A stretch of 64,000 nucleotides of DNA, taken from NCBI RefSeq assembly GCF_900102965.1, contig NZ_FNGM01000009.1:203597-267596 (forward strand), written 5' to 3'. The stretch is from Paenibacillus jilunlii (GTDB lineage Bacteria; Bacillota; Bacilli; Paenibacillales; Paenibacillaceae). Below are positions 16,066 through 25,064 of the stretch, in pieces. The stretch's first letter is position 1. Each line of letters begins with the position of its first letter. Below the pieces are notes generated by a model. That model made no database searches. It worked only from the letters and a program-made list of their open reading frames with translations, and had not been told where the DNA came from. A program made the translations under genes and the position numbers.

Positions 16066-17202
16066 TTAAGGTTTAACGGCATTACGGATGGCTTCAACTT
16101 CGGAGGTTTCCATGCCCATCGCGTTGTCGACCTTAATTTCCTTGCTGATCAGCTTCTGCTTCACTTCTTCCACTTTGGCCTGCAGGTCTGCCGGAAATAC
16201 ATTCTTGTAAATGTCATTTTCAGCGATGCCTACGCCATCTTCCACAAAGCCCAGCACATCGCGTTTGCCCATCTCCAGCGTGCCGTCCTGCAGTTTTTTC
16301 ACGGCGCCGAGAATGGCCATGTCGATCTTTTTAATGGCGGAGGTGACAATCAGATTGGCTTTTGCACTATCCGTGTCCTTGAGCAGCATTGCCTGGTCGG
16401 AATCGACGCCGATCGCGTATTTGGTCTTCTCTTTCGCTGCATCAAAAATCCCAAGTCCCGTACCGCCCGCGACGTTGAAGATCACATCCACGCCCGAGTT
16501 GTACTGGATCAGCGACAATTCCTTGCCCTTCGCCGGGTTCACAAAGTCGCCCGCATACGATACGGCCACCTTCACTTCAGGATCAACATACTGCGCTCCC
16601 TGAATGTAGCCGACGAGAAAGGCGTTGATTCCGGGGATATCCATTCCGCCCACGAATCCGATCACGTTCTCCTTGTTGGCGTTTGGCATATTGGACTGTG
16701 TAGCAAGCGCCGCTACCGCACCTGCCAGAAATGAAACCTCATTGGTCGAGTAGGACATGTTATACATATTCTCCGGCGCTTCCTCGATGTCGGTGTCGTA
16801 GTTGATGAATTTTTTGTCCGGATTTGCTTCCGCTGTCGCATTGAACATTTCAGTAATTTCCGATCCGCCGGAGATCACAACATCCCAGTCTTCAGCAGCA
16901 ATATCGTTAAAAGTCGGCTCCCATTTCGTCTTGTCCGCGCCCATTTCCACGACTTTCGTCTCCGCGCCAAGCTCGGTCTTCACCTTTTGCAGGCCGCTGT
17001 TGGCTGCATCAAAAAACGACTTATCCCCCAGCGTTCCCGGAATCAGCAGAACAACCTTCAGCTTGTCCCCTGCGGCTGCTTCTCCGCCCTCCGCATTCGT
17101 TCCTGTGTTGGCAGCATTTCCATTGCCGGACGAATTGTTTCCGCAAGCTGTAACCAGTACCATTACCGCCAGCAACAATAAAGCGAGCACATTCTTTTTC
17201 AT
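16066..17202 (-). CDS. BMP-family nucleoside-binding lipoprotein
   Basis: 378 residues. Lipoprotein signal with lipobox VTAC (Cys about 20), then a Gly/Asn/Ala-rich linker. The body matches the BMP/PnrA family: LIPGTLGDKSFFDAANSG near residue 55, GGMDIPGINAFLVGYIQGA and NVAGGTGLGIFDAA further on. PnrA-type proteins bind purine nucleosides. It is the first gene of the importer operon and should be the most highly expressed. A regulator gene is divergent, 327 bp away. Confidence 0.93.
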   Translation of the reverse strand: MKKNVLALLLLAVMVLVTACGNNSSGNGNAANTGTNAEGGEAAAGDKLKVVLLIPGTLGDKSFFDAANSGLQKVKTELGAETKVVEMGADKTKWEPTFNDIAAEDWDVVISGGSEITEMFNATAEANPDKKFINYDTDIEEAPENMYNMSYSTNEVSFLAGAVAALATQSNMPNANKENVIGFVGGMDIPGINAFLVGYIQGAQYVDPEVKVAVSYAGDFVNPAKGKELSLIQYNSGVDVIFNVAGGTGLGIFDAAKEKTKYAIGVDSDQAMLLKDTDSAKANLIVTSAIKKIDMAILGAVKKLQDGTLEMGKRDVLGFVEDGVGIAENDIYKNVFPADLQAKVEEVKQKLISKEIKVDNAMGMETSEVEAIRNAVKP

Positions 17203-17529
17203 TGTCTAAGTTCACACCCCTGTTTGTAATGGATTAACGCTGAACCAATAGCATAATGTCCCAATTGCACGTTTTGTTTATCGGGCAGCAGGGAGCAGCA
17301 TTCATGAAAGACGGTTGAAATTCTGAAAACAAGCAAATTACTATGAAAAGCAAACATTACATGTTACATTTCGACCTTAAACCGGGTAAATTCCGAACAA
17401 GATGGCCAGTCCAGTTGTGAATCTTCGGTTTAATTGATAAGATCATAACAAATGAAAGCATAAATATTTATATATTTTCGGTCAACTTTTTGTACGATTC
17501 GGCTAAATGACGATAAACGGAGGTTCATC
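17203..17529. promoter_or_regulatory. Divergent control region of the nucleoside operon and its AraC gene
   Basis: 327 bp without a gene. It becomes AT-rich next to the AraC gene and includes the 12-bp palindrome ATAAATATTTAT (17460-17471). No purine riboswitch motif is recognisable upstream of the lipoprotein gene. The two promoters must lie here, but I cannot place them reliably. Confidence 0.5.
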
Positions 17530-18288
17530 ATGGATCGGGTCCTATATATTGTAAATGCAGAGCATGAAGCGAATACTTATATTCCGCCGCATCAGCATGA
17601 ATGTTTTGAGCTGGTCTATTATATTCACGGCCATGGGACTACGAGTATTGGACCGCGCAGCTTTCACTTCCGCCCCTTCACCTTTGCCCTGATCCCGCCC
17701 AATTTCAAGCATGACGAAAATCATCAGCCCAGACCGGAGGTTCTCTTTGTTGGCTTTCACTGCGGAAATCCGATTATCAATACACTGTCCGGTGTCTACG
17801 ATGACGATAAGGAACATACTGTGCTGCAGACACTGCTGCGGATGAACGAGGAGTTCAAGCGCAAGCGCGACGGGTTCGCCGAGCTGCTAAATCTGCAGAT
17901 GAGCGAAATCACCGTGTATCTCCAGCGGCTGCTTGCCGCATCGGATTTTCATTCCCCGGCAGAAGATCAAATGCAGTATGTACTGAATTATATGAATGAG
18001 CATTACCGCCACAAGCTTTCGATCACATCGCTGGCTGAAATGTCCGGCTACAGCTATGACCGGTTCCGGCATCTGTTCAAGGAAAGATTTGGCCATTCCC
18101 CCCACCGTTATCTTTTACTGAAGCGCCTGGATTATGCCAAGTCCCTGCTGCTGCACACCCAAATGCACATCTCCGGGGTATCTGCGGCTGCCGGGTTCGT
18201 GAACGATGCCCAATTCTGCAATATGTTCAAAAGAGAGATCGGCCTCTCCCCGCGCACTTTCCGCATCCGGAGCAAGGTCAATGAGTAG
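17530..18288 (+). CDS. AraC-family regulator with N-terminal cupin
   Basis: 252 residues. The first 100 form a cupin-like ligand pocket (PPHQHECFELVYYIHGHG), and the last 100 are two helix-turn-helix motifs of the AraC type, ending in VSAAAGFVNDAQFCNMFKRE and GLSPRTFR. GGAGG lies 6 nt before the ATG. Its divergent position next to the BMP-type lipoprotein gene suggests it controls nucleoside uptake and breakdown, with a sugar or nucleoside-derived inducer; that is inference from position. Confidence 0.88.
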   Translation: MDRVLYIVNAEHEANTYIPPHQHECFELVYYIHGHGTTSIGPRSFHFRPFTFALIPPNFKHDENHQPRPEVLFVGFHCGNPIINTLSGVYDDDKEHTVLQTLLRMNEEFKRKRDGFAELLNLQMSEITVYLQRLLAASDFHSPAEDQMQYVLNYMNEHYRHKLSITSLAEMSGYSYDRFRHLFKERFGHSPHRYLLLKRLDYAKSLLLHTQMHISGVSAAAGFVNDAQFCNMFKREIGLSPRTFRIRSKVNE

Positions 18289-18422
18289 CTTTTGTACATA
18301 AAAATTGGATTTGTTCACTCCCTTGAACTCCGTCCTGTGCACTATTCTCATTTTGCTCCACTGTTCTGTTCACGATGTGAAGCTTATACTGATACTATGA
18401 ACAATAGAGAAAAGCCGTGACC

Positions 18423-18436
18423 GTACACACGTGTAC
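18423..18436. promoter_or_regulatory. Inverted repeat before the transmembrane AraC gene
   Basis: GTACAC-AC-GTGTAC, 6-bp arms with a 2-bp spacer, in the leader between TTATACTGATACTAT (a possible -10 area) and the ribosome site. A plausible operator. Confidence 0.4.
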
Positions 18437-18458
18437 ACAGTGAATTAGGGGGATGCTT

Positions 18459-20690
18459 ATGAGACTGAACAAGGCCGGCAATAAAAGAGCGCTGTACAGC
18501 AGAATATTGGTCAGTATGACGTTATGTGTGTCCTTAACCTTCCTTGCCTCCACCATCATCTATTACAACTATTATATTGGCGTAGAAAAGACGCAGGCTT
18601 TCCGCTCCGACCTCGGCAATCTCACGCAGACGAGCAAAGAGGTGGTCAACATGACCGATGCGGCGCAATCGCTTTCATTCCAGATCTACCGCAACAGCAC
18701 CGTTTCCAAAATCGTATTCTACGACAAGCCGGATATCTATGATGTCACAGCCGCCATGTCTGAACTGGGGAATTACCTCAGCTCTATGCCTTATATTGAG
18801 TCCATCTATGTCTACAATCCCAAAAGCGCCAAGCTGTACATCGCCTCCTCCCACGGCCAGAACGGTGTCTTTGCCGAGCAGGAGCTGGTGGACAGAAATA
18901 TCCTGGATATTCTGAACCACTACCGGGATTACAAGCCGTTTACGCCCATTCCACGCGTGTATTCCAATGGTGCTGCGGAGAACGATCAGGTCCGGGCTTA
19001 TACCTTCCTGTGCTACGATGCGATTGGCTGGGATAGGGCCATTAATTCAGCCGTAATTGTCAACATTTCCGCTCCCTGGATTAACAAAGAAATCACCAGT
19101 CCCGTGGACTCCAAGAGCGACACTTTTATTCTTGCAGATCAGGGCAAGCTGCTGTCCGTTGGCAGTCTGGAACCACACGGCTTATCTCCGCTGGAAGCAG
19201 CTTGGGTCCAGCAGCGGATTCAGGGCCGGGAGGCCGGTTATTTTATCGGCGAATTCGGCGGGGTTAACTCGCTGATCTCTTATACGGCGCCGGATGATCT
19301 AAGCTGGCAGTACGTGCGCATCACACCCTATGATATCATCACCAAACAGACCAACAGCATCCGCAACGCTACCTTACTGATTGCTGCGCTGATTTTCGTA
19401 GGAGGCCTGGCCTTTTCCTGGCTCATGTCGCGCAGAGTGTACCTGCCGATTGACCGGATTGTCCGGGAAATGAATATTCTGGAATGTGAAAAACGCGACA
19501 GCATGTTCACCATCCGGCAAAATACGCTGCGCGATCTGATCCTCGGCCTCAAGCCGCTGCAATCGATCCAGCAGGTAGAGAAGCTGCGGCAGCTTGGCAT
19601 TCATTTTACCTTTAACGATGATTACCGCCTGATTCTGCTGCGGATTGACAATTATCAGGAGTTCAGAGAATCCCGCTCCTCGTATCTGCTTGCCTATAAG
19701 TTCGCTATTATGAACATTGCTTCAGAGATTTGCGGCCAGACCTACCGTGTAGAGACCGTAGATATGAATGATGACGGCATCCTGGTGCTTCTGAATATTG
19801 TGGACCCCAAGGAATACACGGACACAGAACTGATTGAGACACTGCTCCGCCAGATTCAGCAGGCCTGCTCCGATTATTTGAAGGTCAGCCTGACTCTTGC
19901 CTACAGCCATATTGACCGCAATCCCGTGCAGCTGCACCAGCTCTACAAGCGGGTTAGAGAAGCGTCGAACCACAGACTGTTCTACGGCCATGGCTGCATC
20001 ATCAGCGCCCAGTCCATCTGTGCCCTACAAGCTAACCTCTATCACTACCCTACCGAAAAAGAGAAAAAACTTACCGACGCGCTGATGAGCGGCAAAATAG
20101 ACGAGGCCCGGGAGCAGTTCAGCAGCATTATCCGGGAGACGGCAGACTACCCTTTTCCATCAGTGCAGCTGGCTGTATCCAGACTCAGTGTGACCATCAA
20201 GGAGATCATCATCAATATCCAGAAACGTAACCGTTTACAAAACGATGGAACGGCTGAACTGCCCGCTTTGGATTCGGTAGAAACCGTTGATGCCCTGGAG
20301 CAGGCCTTTTTCGCTCTCTTTAGTGAAATGCATGAACAGCTGGCTGAGAAAAAAAGCTCTAAGCAGCATGACCTGGTCCGCCAGATCAATCAGAAGATCA
20401 ACGATGCTTATATGGAGCCGGGTCTAAGCCTGAACCAGATTGCTGATGAACTGGATATGTCGCCGATCTACATCAGCCGCCTCTATAAGCAGCAGACACT
20501 GACCAGTATCGTGGATGTCATTCTGGAGGTGCGGATGCGCGAGGTCTGCAGCCTGCTGGAGAGCACCGCTCTGCCGGTGACCACCATCGCCGAACGCTGC
20601 GGCTTCACCAGCAGCTCCTATCTGCACCGGATGTTCAAGCGCAGCTTTGGCACAACGCCCACCGACTACCGGCGTTCCAGGCAGGCATAG
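18459..20690 (+). CDS. Membrane-spanning AraC-family sensor-regulator
   Basis: 743 residues. A membrane helix at the N-terminus (MTLCVSLTFLASTIIYYNYY), an extracellular sensor of about 240 residues, a second helix near residue 300 (LLIAALIFVGGLAFSWLM), a cytoplasmic linker and a C-terminal AraC DNA-binding domain (LNQIADELDMSPIYISRLYK, then CGFTSSSYLHRMFK). It is thus a one-protein signal-to-DNA relay, common in Paenibacillus beside sugar importers. AGGGGG at 18447-18452 favours the ATG at 18459 over 18453. The Lpl-type importer at 23.3-27 kb is the nearest candidate target, though a sigma-factor operon lies between. Confidence 0.87.
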   Translation: MRLNKAGNKRALYSRILVSMTLCVSLTFLASTIIYYNYYIGVEKTQAFRSDLGNLTQTSKEVVNMTDAAQSLSFQIYRNSTVSKIVFYDKPDIYDVTAAMSELGNYLSSMPYIESIYVYNPKSAKLYIASSHGQNGVFAEQELVDRNILDILNHYRDYKPFTPIPRVYSNGAAENDQVRAYTFLCYDAIGWDRAINSAVIVNISAPWINKEITSPVDSKSDTFILADQGKLLSVGSLEPHGLSPLEAAWVQQRIQGREAGYFIGEFGGVNSLISYTAPDDLSWQYVRITPYDIITKQTNSIRNATLLIAALIFVGGLAFSWLMSRRVYLPIDRIVREMNILECEKRDSMFTIRQNTLRDLILGLKPLQSIQQVEKLRQLGIHFTFNDDYRLILLRIDNYQEFRESRSSYLLAYKFAIMNIASEICGQTYRVETVDMNDDGILVLLNIVDPKEYTDTELIETLLRQIQQACSDYLKVSLTLAYSHIDRNPVQLHQLYKRVREASNHRLFYGHGCIISAQSICALQANLYHYPTEKEKKLTDALMSGKIDEAREQFSSIIRETADYPFPSVQLAVSRLSVTIKEIIINIQKRNRLQNDGTAELPALDSVETVDALEQAFFALFSEMHEQLAEKKSSKQHDLVRQINQKINDAYMEPGLSLNQIADELDMSPIYISRLYKQQTLTSIVDVILEVRMREVCSLLESTALPVTTIAERCGFTSSSYLHRMFKRSFGTTPTDYRRSRQA

Positions 20691-20730
20691 TATCATCTTA
20701 AGACACCTTTAGGGTTGTCTTTGTATTATT

Positions 20731-20758
20731 AGGTCAGCCAGAAACTACTGGTTGGCCT
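20731..20758 (+). terminator. Terminator after the membrane AraC gene
   Basis: AGGTCAGCCAG pairs with CTGGTTGGCCT as RNA (two G-U pairs) around a 6-nt loop, followed by a T-rich stretch. A smaller hairpin (AAGACA/TGTCTT) precedes it. Confidence 0.7.
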
Positions 20759-20888
20759 ATTCTTGTATGTGTTTTAAATTAGTAAAAAAATCAATCGTTT
20801 TTCGGGTCAGCTCCGTCTTACTTGTGAAAACATATTTCGAGGCGACTTCTTCCAGAGATCGACACAAACAAGGAAGAGGGGGCGGTGA

Positions 20889-21398
20889 ATGGTGGAGAAA
20901 ACAATGAACAAGGCCAATACAGCGGATTTTACGCTAACGGATGAAGAGGTATTCTTTCAGCAGCTTGCGGGCGAGCACCGTAAACTGTATGCAATCGCGT
21001 ACAGCTATCTGCGTTCCGAAGCGGATGCCCTGGAAGCGGTGCAAGAAGCCTCGTGCCGGGCCTGGATAAAGCGCAAAAAGCTCAAAAACGAGCAGGCCTT
21101 CACATCGTGGCTAATCCGGATTATCATCAACTGCTGCATGGATGAGCTGCGGCGCAAAAAGCGCGTCGTTCCGGCGGAGAAGCTGGAGGAGAAGGAAGCC
21201 CAGGAGATGAGGAGCAGCGATCGTCTCGATCTGGAGCGGGCGTTGAACCGGATGAAGCCGAAATACCGGCATGTCGTGATGCTCAAGTATTACCAGGATA
21301 TGACGACCGCCGAAATTGCCAAGGTACTGAATAAGCCCGAAGGCACGATCAAAACCTGGCTGCGTGAAGGACTCAAGCTGTTGCGGAACTATTTGTGA
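20889..21398 (+). CDS. RNA polymerase sigma factor, ECF (sigma-70 group IV)
   Basis: 169 residues with region 2 at about 25-95 (AYSYLRSEADALEAVQEASCRAW) and region 4 at about 115-168 (TTAEIAKVLNKPEGTIKTWL). It would direct RNA polymerase to a stress regulon. The ORF begins with ATG at 20889; a second ATG at 20904 is also possible, and GAAGAGGGGGCGG lies upstream. Its stop overlaps a possible GTG of the next gene. SigV/SigI-like by general appearance, but no subgroup is assigned. I could not find a convincing autoregulatory ECF promoter. Confidence 0.92.
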   Translation: MVEKTMNKANTADFTLTDEEVFFQQLAGEHRKLYAIAYSYLRSEADALEAVQEASCRAWIKRKKLKNEQAFTSWLIRIIINCCMDELRRKKRVVPAEKLEEKEAQEMRSSDRLDLERALNRMKPKYRHVVMLKYYQDMTTAEIAKVLNKPEGTIKTWLREGLKLLRNYL

Positions 21399-21418
21399 GC
21401 ATATGGGAGGTGGCTGAA

Positions 21419-22942
21419 ATGTTGGAAAAAGAAGAACGTATCCTGAAACAGGATGCCCAGGAGGTCAATCTAAATGCGGAGACGATTCGGGAAATGAAAA
21501 TTTATAATGCAATGCGCAGCGGAATGGCGCAAGGAAAAACACGCAGCAAACGGCGTTTCTATTCCTATGGGGCGGGGGCCGTATTAGCCACGGCCGCAGC
21601 TATTTTTCTGGTTTTCTTCTCCATCGGCCTGCCAGCCGGAGGTACAGATGATTCCGACCTCGGCGGTTCAGTGCAGGCGGCCAGCACCAAAAGCTGGAAT
21701 GATTTTGCGGCCTATCGCAAACAGCCATTAAAGAATCGACTGGTTGCCGACATACTGGAACGAAATCTGGTCAAACCGGTCCGTCAAAGCGCAACAAACA
21801 AAGGATACCGCATGGATGTGGATGGCGCCGTCACAGATGGCCGTAAAGTGTATATCCTGTTCAGCGTGCAAAACGATACGGATAAAGAAGTTGAGCCTGC
21901 GGATACGAAAATTCAATTCGGTGACTTCGAGGTTCCATATCCGCATCGAGGCGCAGCCCTGGAAATGGCATACGATAGCGACTCCCGGATTCAGCCCGGC
22001 CAAAGCAAGGATTTTATTTATTCCACCAACTATCCGACTTCCATCGCCTATTCCAAGGATGTGAAGTTCACTCTGATTCTCACCGGAACGTCCGGCCAGG
22101 CGCTCGCTTCCAGCAGCAACAAGTACCGGACCGGCCTGGAGGTATCGTTCAAGCTTGATCCGGACAGATTCAAAGACCAGGAGGAGCATACGCTGCCTGT
22201 GGATCGCACGCTTACGGTGGACGGTCAAAAGATCAAAGTGCGTCAAGTGCAATATACTCCATTGAATACCTATGTCGATCTGGAGTATGACAAGGCGAAC
22301 ACCAAACGGATTTTCAGCCTGCTTAATCCCGTTCTGATCGCAACAACCGGGAGTCAAACCGATAAATTGGTTTATCCGGGCAGAATCACGGCCGATAATT
22401 CCGAGGTGTACAAAGACCACTCGCAGGTAACGCTGGTGTTCAGGTATACCGAACTTAACCAGCCGGACTCCACCACGCTGAAGATTGCCGGTATCTCGGC
22501 TCTGGAGCCGGACCGCATGAAATTTGTGGTCGATCTGAACATGCAGCAAGTTATTGAAGCGCCGACAAACGATTTTGAAATTGTCACATCCAAGCAAGAA
22601 CATAATGCAACAGAGGCAGAGATTCTGCTGCGGCGCAAGGTGACCAACCTGTTTTATTATACCGATTCGCAAGGGGCGGTGCAGACGGAGTACATCGGCG
22701 CAGGACTGACCGATAAATTTACCGATGCGAACAGCCAGGTGCATGAAAGAACGAATCGAGAAACAGCACTACACAATTTCGGCGGCACGACGATTTCTAG
22801 AGATGGTACGGAAATGGATGAGATGAGTTTATATTTTGACAGTCAAGCTGCAGATTACCCGCAGCCGCTTACAATATCGGTTGAACGCATTTGGAATCCA
22901 ATCTTGGAGACGCAGAGTATCGAGCTGTTCTCCAAGAAATAG
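21419..22942 (+). CDS. DUF4179-type membrane protein, probable anti-sigma factor
   Basis: About 507 residues. A short charged cytoplasmic N-terminus (MLEKEERILKQDAQEVNL), one membrane helix near residues 48-70 (AGAVLATAAAIFLVFFSIGL) and a large extracytoplasmic domain of beta-rich immunoglobulin-like segments. This layout and its position directly after an ECF sigma gene match DUF4179 proteins that hold the sigma factor inactive. A GTG at 21395 overlaps the sigma stop, but GGAGGTG at 21407-21413 indicates ATG 21419. Anti-sigma function is inferred from architecture and neighbourhood. Confidence 0.8.
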   Translation: MLEKEERILKQDAQEVNLNAETIREMKIYNAMRSGMAQGKTRSKRRFYSYGAGAVLATAAAIFLVFFSIGLPAGGTDDSDLGGSVQAASTKSWNDFAAYRKQPLKNRLVADILERNLVKPVRQSATNKGYRMDVDGAVTDGRKVYILFSVQNDTDKEVEPADTKIQFGDFEVPYPHRGAALEMAYDSDSRIQPGQSKDFIYSTNYPTSIAYSKDVKFTLILTGTSGQALASSSNKYRTGLEVSFKLDPDRFKDQEEHTLPVDRTLTVDGQKIKVRQVQYTPLNTYVDLEYDKANTKRIFSLLNPVLIATTGSQTDKLVYPGRITADNSEVYKDHSQVTLVFRYTELNQPDSTTLKIAGISALEPDRMKFVVDLNMQQVIEAPTNDFEIVTSKQEHNATEAEILLRRKVTNLFYYTDSQGAVQTEYIGAGLTDKFTDANSQVHERTNRETALHNFGGTTISRDGTEMDEMSLYFDSQAADYPQPLTISVERIWNPILETQSIELFSKK

Positions 22943-23030
22943 AAGCTTACCGCAGATATCGCAAAAGCGTGTATCCCTTAGAATAGATAATCTCCAGATA
23001 CTCGGACTCGGAGACACACTCTTCCCTCCT

Positions 23031-23059
23031 CCCCTTTGTCCCGAAAGATGACAAAGGGG
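23031..23059 (+). terminator. Terminator of the sigma/anti-sigma operon
   Basis: Perfect 10-bp stem CCCCTTTGTC/GACAAAGGGG, 9-nt loop, then CTCTTTGTCTT. Confidence 0.8.
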
Positions 23060-23107
23060 CTCTTTGTCTTGTCCTGATGAACTTAGGAATTACCATAAAG
23101 GTGTATA

Positions 23108-23242
23108 GTAACGGAGGGGAAGTTTGGAACTGTAGGAGCGAACGCGTCCGCCTTTATGTTTGGATTTCTACCGCAATCGCGGTATGAATGAGGAAATCCA
23201 AACATAACAGCGGCCGGAAGTCCAAACATTCCCTGGAGTTAC
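23108..23242. repeat. Dispersed palindromic repeat, family 1, copy B (inverted)
   Basis: Matches 12236-12371 when reverse-complemented. The outer arms are nearly identical; the inner stem is ATGTTTGGATTTC (23156-23168) with GAAATCCAAACAT (23193-23205), against a different but equally paired stem in copy A. The apical hairpin is ACCGC/GCGGT where copy A has ACCGT/ACGGT. Confidence 0.85.
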
Positions 23243-23301
23243 GACCAGCACCAAGTATGACAGCTCCTATGTTCATCAGGACTTCATCCAAACAGCAAGA
23301 A

Positions 23302-23329
23302 GCCCCGCCAGCCAACAGGCTTTCGGGGC
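23302..23329 (-). terminator. Terminator of the Lpl-type importer operon
   Basis: On the minus strand GCCCCG-AAA-GCC ... GGC-TGG-CGGGGC, followed by TTCTT, directly past the stop of the binding-protein gene. Confidence 0.75.
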
Positions 23330-23336
23330 AACTCCT

Positions 23337-24935
23337 TTACTTAATACCTTTTTCAGCAGTATAAGCGTTCCACTGCTTCGTCCATTCGGCCTGAATCTTG
23401 TCCAGACCCGCCTGTTTGGCCTTCTGCATGAAGGTTTCAAGACCTTTGTCCACATCCGCTACCAGTCCCGCTTCCAGCGGAAACAGATACTGCTTCTCTA
23501 CCTGCTCCAGAGCGGCTTTTTCTGCCTGATAGGAGGTGTAATCCTCAGCGAATCCCAGGAACAGGTCCGGCTTCTGAATCTTGTCCAGCTCCTCAAAAAT
23601 CGCCTTTACCCCGTCAAAGCCCTTGTCGAACAACATGAATTCCGGATTTCTCCACGCCCAGCCGTTCATGCCCTCACGGGTGAAGCCATTGGATGTGCTG
23701 GTGCCGACCAGTTTGTAATAACCGTCCTCCACCGTGTAGTTCTTGCCTTCAATTCCGTATTGCGTCAACTGGTTATACCGTTTGTCCAGAACCAGCTTCT
23801 GATAGAAAGCGAGTGCCCGCTCAGGATTTTTGCTGCTCTTCGGAATCGCAAACCCATTGTGTATAGGATGTACGGGTGTTGCATAACCTGTGGTTTTGCC
23901 GAACGGATAGTAGGCCAGCTCCCAATCGGGATGTGTAGTGCTGATCTTCATCTTCATGTCATTGTAGCGCGTCGGGTTATCCCCGAACATGCTGGCTGCT
24001 TTGCCGGAAGTAATCGGGTCCTGCATCGTATCCTTAATGTTCAGCACATTCTTGGGAATAAAGCCTTTGTCTGCCCAGCGCTTCATGGTTTTCAGCTCTT
24101 CTTTTTGCTCATCGGATCCCCAGTAGGAGTACACTGTAGTTGGTGATTCATACTTCACGCCCATGCCGTACGGCAGAGCGCCAACCATTTTGTTCAGCTC
24201 GGTATAAATGTAATGAAGATTGTTGCCGACATCACTGTTCAGGGACATTGGCATCAAATCCGGCTCGTTTTTGGCAATGCCGTCCATGTAGGCTTCATAG
24301 CTGGCCAGATCCGTTGGGGCCGGAAGATTATATTTCTTGCGCAGATCCTCACGGTATACAAAACCGTTGGTCACATATTCTTTATAGGTCGCTGGTACCG
24401 TGTAGATTTTGCCGTCCACCTTCACATCTTCCCACATGGTTTCAGGAACGAACTTTTGCAGCTCCGGTGCAGCCTTGGGCAGCAGATCATCGATAGCCAG
24501 GAACGCGCCGCGTTTGGCATAGGATTGATACTGGGTCCAGTCCGCTGTAAAAATCAGATCAATCGCTTGGCCCGAAGACAGCAGCAGCTTGTATTTCTGA
24601 TCCCAGTCCGTCCAGCTCGTATAATTGAACTTCACGGTAGCATTCAAATCTTCCTGAGCCATTTTATTGATTTCGTCCTGAATCACCGGCAGATCCTTGG
24701 GAGCGTCGCCAAGCATGTAGAACTGCAGCTCCACCTTCTTCGAGGTGTCGATTCCGGTGTCCGCTGCAGCTGCGGCGTTGCCGTCTGTTTTCACAGCACT
24801 ATTGCTCTCGCCCTCTGGCCCCGCGCTGCCTTTGTTCCCGTTGCTGTTATTGCCGCCGCATCCCGCAAGAAGCGAAAGGGCCAGCGCAGTCGTTGTAAGC
24901 GTTACCAGAGTTTTGCTGCCTGTTTTCTTTTTCAT
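23337..24935 (-). CDS. Extracellular solute-binding lipoprotein, LplA-like
   Basis: 532 residues from the ATG at 24935, chosen because AGGAGGG lies 5 nt upstream; the longer ORF from 24980 adds a non-signal extension. Lipobox LLAGC (Cys about 26) then an Asn/Gly/Ser linker. The large size and features such as LQFYMLGDAPKDLP and NGFAIPKSSKNPERALAFY are typical of the LplA/YtcQ group that serves polysaccharide-derived oligosaccharides. It follows the two permeases after a 129-nt gap. The ligand is unknown. Confidence 0.9.
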   Translation of the reverse strand: MKKKTGSKTLVTLTTTALALSLLAGCGGNNSNGNKGSAGPEGESNSAVKTDGNAAAAADTGIDTSKKVELQFYMLGDAPKDLPVIQDEINKMAQEDLNATVKFNYTSWTDWDQKYKLLLSSGQAIDLIFTADWTQYQSYAKRGAFLAIDDLLPKAAPELQKFVPETMWEDVKVDGKIYTVPATYKEYVTNGFVYREDLRKKYNLPAPTDLASYEAYMDGIAKNEPDLMPMSLNSDVGNNLHYIYTELNKMVGALPYGMGVKYESPTTVYSYWGSDEQKEELKTMKRWADKGFIPKNVLNIKDTMQDPITSGKAASMFGDNPTRYNDMKMKISTTHPDWELAYYPFGKTTGYATPVHPIHNGFAIPKSSKNPERALAFYQKLVLDKRYNQLTQYGIEGKNYTVEDGYYKLVGTSTSNGFTREGMNGWAWRNPEFMLFDKGFDGVKAIFEELDKIQKPDLFLGFAEDYTSYQAEKAALEQVEKQYLFPLEAGLVADVDKGLETFMQKAKQAGLDKIQAEWTKQWNAYTAEKGIK

Positions 24936-25064
24936 ATGAACCCTCCTAAAAGTTTTGTAAGCATAGCTCCCTGCATTCACTTCGTAACAAAACTGATCTC
25001 ATCTTGTAACTCTATGTTAGCCGAATAACAGAAGCGCGGTAATGGTGCTTTCTGCCATACGGTT

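Noticed and set aside
20760..20888. An autoregulatory ECF promoter before the sigma gene
   Set aside because: GAAAAC and CGAC elements exist but their spacing is too short for a normal ECF -35/-10 pair.
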